Shown one piece after another: positions 48,560 to 58,305 of a DNA stretch of 64,000 nucleotides. This stretch comes from Edaphochlamys debaryana (Eukaryota > Chlorophyta > Chlorophyceae > Chlamydomonadales), in the NCBI GenBank assembly GCA_016858145.1, contig JAEHOE010000057.1, forward strand, positions 248,001 to 312,000, written 5' to 3'. Made by a program: the position numbers and the translations under genes. The first letter of the stretch is position 1. Each line of letters begins with the position of its first letter. The notes under the pieces are model-generated. The model was not told where the DNA came from. It ran no database searches and was given only the letters and a program-made list of their open reading frames with translations.

Positions 48560-50299
48560 TGGACGCTTCAGCCCGCGGCTTCAGTGTCACGTGAGCCGCC
48601 CCCGTTCTCACGGCGGCGGTAGGGGCGGCAGGAGCACCAGGCCTGGGAATGCGGTCCGGGACTGAGTCCCGTTTCGCGGCGAAGTCCGAGTCTGGTTCCG
48701 AGTCCGGATTTTGGCCCGACACTGCGCGAGGCAGGTCTCTGGGGGGCAGGGCGCTCTGGAGCCCGTGTGCGCGGTGCCGCTGCCCTGGGGCCGGCGGGCC
48801 TGGGACAGGGCTCGAGTCAACCGGCGCCCCTAGCATCCGCCCAAGGGACCATAAGCCGGTGAGGAGTGCGCGGGCATGCGGGGGGCGGGGGCCTTTGACA
48901 GGGGCTCGCAGCGCGCAGGAGTGGCGCCCGGCTGTCAGGGTGGACCCTCGGATGCGGACGCTCGGCCGAGTGCACGCGTAGCGGGGCCCGCGACGGCGCC
49001 GTCCATCAGTGCAGCCTGGGCACTGGCGGGGGGGGGGCGCAGCGTGACGTTGAATTCTGTACATTCTGGGCACCGGCCCGCCCCGTCTCGTCCCTGACTG
49101 CTGACCCCGCTGCTGCCCGCGTGCCGCCAGGGAGCAGGAGCCAGCGCGCCAGGCGGCAAAGGCGCAAGGCCAGGCGGGACGCAGCGCCACGGACGGCAGT
49201 GAGGGGGTGGGCACGACGCATGCGGAGGGGAGTGGGGAGGGCACGTGGCGGTGCGAGCATCGGCTGACGGCCGCGGGTGTGGCATGGACGCATGGTCGGG
49301 GGGCTCGCTGCGGATGCGATGGCTGGGGGACTGGGGGTGTCGCTGTAGGATGCGATGATTACAGCAGTTGAGCGAGAGCGCCACAGTGTGCACACTGTGC
49401 AGGGGCGATGCGGACGTGTGGCCTGCCTGACATGAAGAGCAGTAACCTGTATCTGAACGTGCGGTCCTGGAGCCAGGCCGGCAAGGGCGGTACGCCGGTA
49501 CCACTTGCAGCGACGCCGAGCCCTCGTGTGGGCGTGCTGTGCTCGGGTGTGGGCCTGTCCTCTCGAGCCTTATCCACGCCAAAGTCTCAACACCACAATG
49601 CAACACCCGTCATCCAACTCCCAGATCGGCCTGTTTCCAGAGCCGCCCCTCCACCCTGGCTGCAGCCGTGCAGCCGGCTTGTCAGGCGCCTTCACACCTT
49701 GTGCCGGTCACGGCCACAGCCAACAGCTGCCCTCTCAGCACTTGCTCGCCATTTATAAAACGCCGCTGACTGTACGCAGTGTCACTTGAGTACGCGCATT
49801 GACCCGAGCATCTAAACATCCCCCCGATGCCGACTGCGCCGCGGCGCGCGCCCGCCGCTAGCCACCTGCCCATTGCGCCTCCTCTCACGCTGCTTGGCAC
49901 GGCGCCGCCCAGGCCGGCGCCGCTACGCTACCCTTCCTGAGCCGCAAACCACAAGACCCCACCCGCATCCACCTCCGCCTTGGCTACGGAGACCCTGACC
50001 GCTGCCGCGCCGTCCTCCTCTTAGCTGCCCTGGGCCAGGCCCCACCACCGGGCCACACACCCCACCAGCGGCGGCGCCCAAGCCTGCGCCTGCCGCGCAG
50101 GCGCCGCTCCCGCTGCCGCTGCTGCCGGAGCCACCCGGTCAGGTGGGTGCCTCGGCGGAGCCCCGCAGGGCCCCGGCTCGCCCCATGCGTCCACGGCCTC
50201 ACGCCCGCGCCTGCTGCAGGCGGTGCTGCCGGGCCGCACTCCCCCGGGCCTCCCTGCCACCACCCCCACCGGTCGCTGCCGCTGGGCGCCCCCCCGGCC
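48560..50299. other. Convergent spacer between the methyltransferase and Trs23 genes
   Basis: 3' flanks of both genes and a dispersed repeat (49347-49386). A TTACA (TGTAA on minus) at about 49359-49363 could end the Trs23 transcript but is some 940 bases away and lies in the repeat. No gene supported. Confidence 0.4.
49347..49386 (+). repeat. Dispersed short repeat, copy 3 (shortened)
   Basis: Carries GGATGCGATGATTACAGCAG followed directly by TTGAGCGAGAGCGCCAC. Relative to copies 1 and 2 the middle 20 or so bases are missing. Confidence 0.5.
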
Positions 50300-52695
50300 T
50301 CAGGCCTGTGCCTGCTGCAGGTAGCGACGCACCAGGGCCTCCACGGCCTCATCGAACAGCTCGCACTTGATCACCTGGGGGCCGCAAGCGGTGGGTTGGG
50401 GGGCGAAAAGGAGGAGGAGCGGGGCACGGAGGGCGTCAGGAGCAGGGCAGAATGGGGGCGTCAGTTGGCGCCTGAGGTCTGACAACCACAGCCCTGTAGC
50501 CCGGGATGCCACCCTGGCTTGAGTCCTTGGACCGGTTGAGGTAGGCATGGGGCAGTGGTGCGGATCGGGATCGGGCCGCGGCGCCGTTGCGGGCGCCAAA
50601 TTAGTCTGGGCCCCTGTCCCCGCCCCCTGACCCTGTCCCCAAACCCGCACCTGTTCCGTCTCGTAGAAGGGGTTCTTCATCACAAAGTCGCTGTACAGCT
50701 CGTAGATCCTGTACAGGTGTACGGCAAGACAGATGGCAGGGTAAACGCAGGAAGCGGGGCGCAGGCCGGTGCCAGCTGACCCCGATGCACTGACCTTGGC
50801 TCACCAAGGACCCGCCGCCCGGCCACACCGCCCCGGACCTACCCGCCCACCCACTCACGCGCCAAAGCCGTGCGCTTCCAAGCCCCCCCGCCATCCCGCC
50901 CCCAAGGCCCAACGCCACCCCGCCCCCAAGGCCCCTGCGCGCCTGCCCACCTGAGCAGCAGTGCGGGTATGAAGGAGGCGTGGGGGTCCACCACCAGCAG
51001 GAACTTGGTGCCCGTCAGGGTCTGGGGGGAGGGAGTGGAGGAGGAGGAAGCGGTGGAAGAAAGGGCTAGTGAGGCCCCTGCCAGGCTCCTGCCGGGCTTG
51101 CTGGGGTTCACACGGCATCCCCGGCCCTGCAGCCGCCAAATGTGTGGGGTGCCTGTTTGCTGGTCCGCCGTGCACCAGCTCCTCGAGTTTGCGCCTGTGG
51201 GCTAAGTCTGAACCCTCAGCGTGTGCAATGGTTACCCAATCTTGCAGATATTCCGCTGACAGGTCCTCGAGACTCTCGAACTTGCCCCCGTCGCTGTTGC
51301 GCTGCGCCTGCTCCAGCAGGTAGTTGTAGAAGTGCGCCTCTCGCTCGTTCTCCTCCCGCTCCCAAACCGGCGAGTAGGCGCGAAACAGCTCCGCATCGTC
51401 GGGGTTTACTTGAAACCCGTAGTGGTCTGTGAGTGGCTTGTCCATTGCAACACGGCAGCCTTGCGCCGGTGATCCATCCGGTGACAGCACTAGCAGGTCC
51501 ATTCCCGCAGGCTTTGGGGGGTGGCCCGGCGATTGCTCACCAAACTAGCGCATTTCCGTGCTGGAGACCACGCAGGCTACGGCGAAGTATCAGTTTGGCG
51601 TCTAGCAATGCTGAACTGACGCACTTGCGCGCCGTTTCGGCGTTTGGCCCAGCTGCGCCCAGCAGCAGAGCACCTCTACCCTGGCCTCAGCCCGCCGGCA
51701 CTCCACCGCCCCCCTTCCCACTCGCGCCACCTCCTTGCCTCACGAGCCCCTTCCCCCTGCCCCTGCCCCTCCCTTCCCCCTTCCCCCACCCTCCCTACCC
51801 CCACAGCCCCCCAACCCACCCCCATCCCCCCCTTTGCCCCCTCCCCATTCACCTCCCCACCTGGAAGCAGTGCAGGCCCCCCTTCCCCCACCCTCCCTAC
51901 CCCCACAGCCCAACTGCAAGCAGCCCCACACTCTCTCCTATCCCCCAACCCCCCAACCCACCCCCATCCCCCCCTATCCCCCCCACCTGGAAGCAGTGCA
52001 GGTTGAAGGTGTCGGCCTCCAGCAGCTCGATGCCCGTGCAGCCGGGCACGGGGCTCAGCTGGGAGGCGATGGCGTGGAGCGAGTGCCTGCGGGCGGGGGC
52101 GGTCGGGGAGTGTGAGAATGCGTGAGGGGGCCGGGGGCGTAATTTGTGCGTGCGAGTGGGGGTGGGCTCGACGTGGGTATCGCGGCGTGGGTGTGGTGGC
52201 CTGGGGGGATGCGTGCTGCATACGTGCTGGGAGCTATGCGCTCGAAGAGAGGGAGGAGACAGGTGGGGCCATACGGTATCGGAGCGAGGCAAGGACGGGC
52301 TGGCACTGGCAGGCTGGGGTTGGCTCGGAAGGATTGCTTCCGGCTGGTGACGCCATGAGCATAGCCTGGCCCCAACCCAGCCAAGATGGAGGCAGCAGCG
52401 CGGGGCGGAGGGGCGCACCAGATAGAGGCGAGGCGCAGGGAGTCGTTGGTGTCCACGCGAGCGGCCTCAGCGAAGTCCTGCAGGCGGGAAAACGGGTTAC
52501 ATATGTGAGAGGCCGGGTTGGGTTGCGGGCAAAGGGGGGCGGGGGAGGGTCGGGGCTGTGGGGACGATGGTGCACCGGCTCGCCGGAGCGCGGAAGGCGG
52601 TGAGAGGCCATTTAGCTCTCTTGCGTGTAACATCGTACCCGGTTATAGATGAGGCCGCCCGACTTGTTGATCACGTAGAGCGAGTAAACGGCCAT
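50300..52695 (-). CDS. TRS23: TRAPP complex subunit Trs23/TRAPPC4 (sybindin), 139 aa
   Basis: Six exons in exact phase: 52639-52695, 52419-52477, 51987-52086, 50951-51021, 50651-50708, 50300-50374 (420 nt). The protein opens [19 protein letters not shown], continues [14 protein letters not shown] and [15 protein letters not shown], then [45 protein letters not shown] and [14 protein letters not shown]. These are the longin-fold signatures of Trs23, and the short length matches the plant form that lacks the PDZ-like insert of animal TRAPPC4. Trs23 belongs to the core that gives TRAPP its Ypt1/Rab1 exchange activity at the ER-Golgi. Intron 3 (51022-51986) is unusually long and contains a copy of the TBC gene 5' end. 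The gene is divergent from the hydrolase, start codons 696 bases apart. Confidence 0.93.
51165..51647 (-). pseudogene. TBC-gene 5' fragment (promoter plus N-terminal exon part) nested in Trs23 intron 3
   Basis: Near-copy of 34545-35022 in the same strand sense. The ATG at 51502 and about 110 codons are intact ([20 protein letters not shown] onward), ending after ELVHGG where homology stops just before the TBC catalytic segment. Substitutions include [19 protein letters not shown] versus QDGVTIARAEAPDSVNRRK. The frame then continues in unrelated sequence across Trs23 exon 4 to a stop at 50855, giving a hypothetical 215-residue product. No RabGAP activity is expected because both fingers are missing. 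The retained 5' flank could still start transcripts inside Trs23. Confidence 0.85.
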
Positions 52696-53391
52696 CCCTG
52701 CCGCGCGGGCGGGGCCCCGCACAGGGACGCCTCGCTACTCTTTTCAAACGCTTACTGCCAAATCACTGTATGGTTCGAAAGGTAAGGGCTGCGATCAAGC
52801 GAACAACGAGTGCAGCGCAGAGCGCGACAGCTGTGTCTCTGCAGCTCTGAGGTTGTGGGAGCGTGTCTTGTGTGAAATCAAGGTTGCTGTGCGCAACTGG
52901 TTGCGGGGAGGGCCGGAGGGGGCTGGGGAGCACGTCGGGAGGCCCTCTCGGGGGCAGATGGCTCTGGTCGCGGGCCCCCATCAGCCCACAGCGATCAACC
53001 CGGCAACGTTGGCCTCACACACATCCCATATATAGCCTGCACGAGAGCCCGTGAGCCTGTCGCACATATCTATCGAGTCCCTGAATCGCGACTGACGCGT
53101 GAACGCTTGCGCCGCTTGTGACCTGCCGTGCGCGACCTGACTTTGGCCAAGCGTGCGTAGAGCGCCCAAAATTACGACTAGGACAGCGAGCGCTTGCAAC
53201 ATACGCATTGTTCATCCCCGGTCCCGACGACGGCGCTAGCCCGCGCAGCATGGCGGCTCCTTTCTTGTGGTGCTGGCGCTGAAGCTGCCGGCGCCTGTCG
53301 TCGGTTGGGCGGTGGGGCGCTTGCCACCCGACTTGCCGCGGCTGCCGACGCCCCAGCCGACGGCAGCCTCCGCTCAGCTCCGCCCCCAGCT
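52696..53391. promoter_or_regulatory. Divergent promoter region, Trs23 / alpha-beta hydrolase
   Basis: The 696 bases between opposite start codons hold TATATA at 53029-53034, usable by the plus-strand gene. An out-of-frame ATG at 53249 (MAAPFLWCWR, then stop) would be a short upstream open frame if the hydrolase leader reaches that far. Confidence 0.4.
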
Positions 53392-56300
53392 ATGGTGCTG
53401 GGTCTGCGCCCCCACGCGCAACATGAAGGCGAAAGCCCTCGATCTAGCAGCCATCAGCAAGTGGAGGGCAAGCAAGAGGGCACAGAAAGCCACAGCCCTG
53501 CTCATGCCCACCACGGCCTTGGGCACCACTGGCGCGGTCTCCACCTCCCCCTGGGCAGCTGCCTAGGCAGCCGCCGCAACTCAGAATCCGGCGAGCCACG
53601 TGAAACGCCAGCCCCCGACGCCAAACCATCCTCCCGCACTGCCTCCCCGGGACCACGCTCCGGGACAGGGACGCCCGACGGAGCCGCCGATGGCCATTGT
53701 GGCCACGGCCAGGATTCACATCGACACCACCACCACCTTCACCTGCCCCGCTTCCTCCATCTCCACCACCACAAGCACAAGCACAGACACGTGCGGTCGC
53801 TGCCCGCGCACCCCGTGCTCAACAGCGGCCAAGCCATCAAGCACCTGGCGGTGAAGACCGGCCATGCCGTTGCCCCCGACGGCACGCGGCTACAGTGGGA
53901 GGTGTATGAGAGCTGGGGCGGCCCCGCCGGCCCCACAGCAGCGGCAGCTGGGAAGCATCCGTCACCAGGCCCGGGCTCGCCCCAAGCCGCAGTTCCAGCG
54001 GGACCGCACGAGCCCCCGGGTCCCGCGGGGAGCCCTCTGGACCCGCCTGAAGCTGGGTCCGGGCCCGGGGTTGGGCCTGGGCCTGCAGGGGCCTCAGTAG
54101 CCGGCCAGTCTTCGGGGGCTGAGGAGAACGCGGAGGCAGGGTGCGAGGCGACCGCTGGCGCTGTGGGCCCGGGAGGGCCCGGTACGGCGGGCGCCGAGGG
54201 GGTGGATGGGTCATCGGGGGTGGCCAACGTCATCATGATCATGGGTGAGGCCCTCAGGGGGGAAGGGGGTTGTAAGGGGCAGGGCGTAGGGAAACCGCCG
54301 ACAAGGATCAGCCCTCCCTGCCCCCAAGCCCAGGTACGGCGTCCGCGCCGCCCTCCGTCTGACCCCGCTTCCTCTCCCTCTGTCTGGCCCCAGGCCTGGC
54401 GGCGGGCCGCGACGGCTGGCTGCCCCTGATACACCACTGGATGGCTCAGGTGGGGGTGGGGGCATGGGGCAGAGAGGGACGGCCGGGAAAAGGACTACAC
54501 CACAACCCACAACCCACATCACGCAGCCCACATCACGCAACCCACATCACGCAACCCACATCCCGTTACCCGCAACCCACATCACGCAACCCACCCACAC
54601 CCCCCAGGCCGACTCCGAGCCCCTCCACCGGCTGCGGGTGCGCTTCGCGGTGTTCGACAACCGGGGCATCGGCGGCAGCGACACGCCCGCGGCCCGCGCC
54701 GCCTACTCCACCCCCGCCATGGCCCGGGACGCGCTGGCCGTCATGGTGAGCGCGGTTGTCGGTTGTCGATTGGGTGGTTGGTTTTGGTAACGGTCGTTGG
54801 TTGGACGGGTATGGCGGTTGGATGGTTGGTTTTGGTGGTTGGACGAGTTATGGCGGTTGGGTGGTTGGGTTGTGGAGCCTTGGTTGTGGAGCCTCCGGAC
54901 GCAGGGCCCTTCACGTAACCTTCTCCCCTACCTTCCCCCATAAAGGACCACCTGGGCTGGCGGGAGGCGCATGTGGTCGGCTTCTCCATGGGGGGCATGG
55001 TGAGGGGCGGGGGGGGGACGGGGGAGGGGGGCAGAGAGAGGGTTTGCAGGGGTACATGTGGATGCAAGGTCTTAGGTGACCCGCAGGGTGGAACCCAGAT
55101 GCGGATTTGGGCCCGCCCGGGTCGTGGCCCCGGGCCGGTGCATTCCCAACATCTCAGCCGCCCCCTCAAAGTCTCATAAACCTCATGCCCCAAACCTTTT
55201 CCTCCCCCCCACCAGGTTGCCCTCAAGCTGGGCGCGCTGGCCCCCCACCGGGTGCTGTCCCTCACCGCCCTGTCCGTGTCGGGGGGGGGCTGGCAGGCGG
55301 TGCCCACGCGGTGAGGGCGGACGACGGGGCTTAGGGTGGGGAGCCGAATAATTTAATGGCGTAGCTGCTGTCTAGCCTGACCCGTCCCGACACCCGGAGA
55401 CAAAAAGTTCCTATCTCTGATCCCCAGCCCCTCCCTGCCTCCTGCCCAACTCTCGTACGAAGAACAAGTCCCTGCCTCAATCCCCCCCTCCTCCCTCTCT
55501 CCCCCCCCCAGCTGGCGCACGCTCAAGCTGCTGGCCTTCATGGTGTCGGCCCGCACCCCCCAGGCGCGGGCGCAGGCGGACGTGCACTTCCACTTCAGCC
55601 CCCGCGTGCTGCAGGCGCAGGCGGGTCGGGAGGGGGCAGGGGGGGCGGGCTTGGGGGGCGGGGGGCGGGATGGCAGCGTACTGGTGTCCCGGCCCAGCAG
55701 CGCACACACCCCAGCTCAGCTGGGGCAGCAGGGCAGCGTCTAGGGGGGCTGCGAGGCTTGTCGAGCTTGGGGAGGGAGGGGGTGAGGAGGGGTGTGGCGC
55801 GCCGGTATGGCCTTGGCGCAGGCGGGCGGCGTGATCAAGGGCCTGCCCCACAGCATTCCATAACGTCTCTACTTCATTCCTGCCTCCACCACCCCCGTGC
55901 CCTCTTTTAACACTGCAGATACCCGCCACAGCCGATTCCGGGGCCGGGGCTGAGTCCGCGCCCGGCCACTCCCCCTCCCCCGGCACCCCGCTGCACCTGC
56001 ACCTCGCCGCGGACGCCCGCTCGCCCCCGGCCCCCCGCTCTGCTCAGCCCGCCATCCAGCTCGCCACCCTGCACACCTCCGCCTCCGCCCCCGCCTCCAG
56101 CCCCGCCTCCGCCCTCGCCCCCGCCTCCGACCCCCACGCTTCTTCCAATCCGACCCCCAACCCAAGCGGCGGCGACACTGGCAGGACCGGTAACCCCCCC
56201 GGGTCCAGCGACCCCAAGGCCGCCGCAGCGCAGCACGGACCGCACAGCACGGCGCGCCCGGGCGGGCACAGCACGCACAGCACGGCGCAGCAGCAGCACC

Positions 56301-57411
56301 GCACGGCGCGCAGCGTGGAGGCTGCCCTGATCGAGGAGTACGTGGCGACGGCGGCCTCTGCGGGCGCGCAGGCGCAGGAGGGGCTGCTGGGTCAGCTGAG
56401 CGCTGTGTGGCACCACGGGGTGTCGGGGGCGGAGGCGGAGGCGCTGCGGTCGCTGGCGGAGGGGGGGGTGCCGTTCAAGGTGGGCAGGCGTCCGGGTTTG
56501 GGAAGATGCCGTTTTGGCCTTGCGTTAGGGCGGCACCATGCGAGCCTGCGAGCCTGCGGGACACTGGACTGTGGGGACCAGGAGCGGGCGGGAAGGCAAG
56601 AGGTTGCGGAACGGGCATGGGCGAGGAGAGGCAAGTGGAGGCAGGTGGAGCCGGGACGGGAGCGCAGTGGTGCTCAACAGCTCCCGTATCGTGCCCGGAT
56701 CTCCCGCACCCTCCGTCATTCCCTCACCCAACGCCCCCTCCTCCCTCTCCCTCCCCCCCCTGTCAGGTCCTGCACGGCCACCACGACGCCATGGCCCGGC
56801 CCGAGTACGGCCAGCGGTCGGCGCAGCGGCTGGGGGCGGCCTTCGTGGCGCTGGAGGGGGGGCACTTCATCGTGAGGGAGTGCGCGCCGGAGGTGGGTGG
56901 GTGGGGGGTGAGGGGCTGAGGGCTGAGGGCTGAGGGCTCGGAAGGATGAAGGGCTGGGGCCAAGAAGGGAGTGGTCTGGTGGTGCCGAGGGGGCGGGGGC
57001 CGGGGGGCGATGAAGGGAGGCAGCCACCGCCCACCGCCAACCCAAAGGGGCCATGCACGTCGCCCACTCGCTCAGCTACCCAACCGCAACCAACCAACTT
57101 ACCATTCAACCAACCAACCGCCTCCCCCCCAGGTGGCCATGCACCTGGCTGACTCGATCGCAACTGCGGCGCAGCGGCAGCGCCAGGCGGCAGCGGCGAC
57201 GGCAGCGGCGGCAGGGGGGGCTGCTGGGGGAGCCGCACGGGGCACAGGAACTTCAGCAGGGGCTCTGGCCGGCGGGGCCAAAGCGGGAGCAGGCGCAGGC
57301 GGGGGCGCAGGGGCGGGGGCGGGAGCGGCAGCGGGCAAGGGAGGCGCCCGGGACGCAGCGGCTCCCGCCGTGGGGAGCTCACTGGGCCTGAGCTGGCTCC
57401 GGTGGACCTAA
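53392..57411 (+). CDS. Alpha/beta hydrolase with long low-complexity inserts, about 780-795 aa
   Basis: Nine exons: 53392-54244, 54394-54449, 54608-54745, 54946-54999, 55216-55310, 55512-about 55737, 55919-56479, 56767-56892, 57133-57411. The nucleophile elbow is GFSMGG (Ser363), the acid probably the Asp in LHGHHDAMAR, and the base the His in ALEGGHFIV, so the triad looks complete. VFDNRGIGGSD supplies the usual oxyanion-side loop. The substrate is unknown. Upstream lies GHAVAPDGTRLQWEVYE (start of the fold), preceded by a His-rich run (residues about 103-135, 16 His). An Ala/Ser/Pro/His-rich insert sits in the lid position (exon 7), and the tail is Ala/Gly-rich. The exon 6 donor is uncertain: GTCTAG at 55738 or GTGTCC at 55684 both keep phase. 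The start at 53392 is the first in-frame ATG; the frame is open further upstream. Confidence 0.8.
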
Positions 57412-58305
57412 GGGAACGGACGATGAGGGACTCATGGTGGCTCGCCGCGAAGGTGATGAAGCTCAACTGAAGTGCTGTCTAATACATATCACTTGGGAGC
57501 CGGTGAGCAGTGTCGTGTGTGCAACTTGGTGTGTTTGCGGTTGGGCCCGGCCACAAATGGACGGAGGGAGAAAGGAGGCAGGTTGGGGACACAGGAGTTT
57601 GGGGGTGCAGACGGTAGGGTAGGTACGGCGACGAGTGGATCAACAAGGGCGGGGGACGGTAGGAGCGGGCAGCGGCGTGGGCGGACAGGGCCTGGAGTAG
57701 GGCAGCCGACTTGGGACGTGGCCGAGGGGTGGGGCTGACGGTCTGGGCATGACCAGGGCGCCCTCGCGCCATCTCACGGCCGTCGATTGCAAGAGAACAC
57801 GCGGGCTGCCTGGAGGCAACCCCTCCTCTCCCCTGTCCCTTCCTCTCATCGTCTCATGACCCCGGCCCGGCCCCCGCCGCGGGCGCCGCCCGGTCATGCG
57901 GGATGTGAATGAGGCCAGTAACGAACCTTTAGGCTTTCGGCGGGCATCCCCGGTTAGGGAAGTGCCCTGGGCACCCTGTGGGCACGCAACGGACGACCAT
58001 GCCCACACTCCCTCCGATTGCTTGCCCTCTCCAGTGCTGCTTTGCGGGGCTGGCGGTAGGACGTTTCGGAAGCCGCCTCAACCCTTCCAGCTGCCTGTAC
58101 AGCTCCCTTCACGCCTGTCTCTGCCCGCCGCCGGGCAGGGGTGGGGGCGTATTGTGCCAGCCGCCGTCTTGCACACGGGATCGACCCTTAGGCGTTAGGG
58201 GGGTAGGCGGGATGAACGCCTCTGTCGCCATCTTATCAAGCATACTCTACTTCACTACTACTCTTGTACCTTCTTCCATTGACGACTCAGTTATCCAGTC
58301 CCCAC
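57412..58305. other. Spacer between the hydrolase and leucine-rich gene
   Basis: 3' flank of the hydrolase and 5' flank of the next gene, same strand. No TGTAA found on the plus strand here. No gene supported. Confidence 0.4.
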
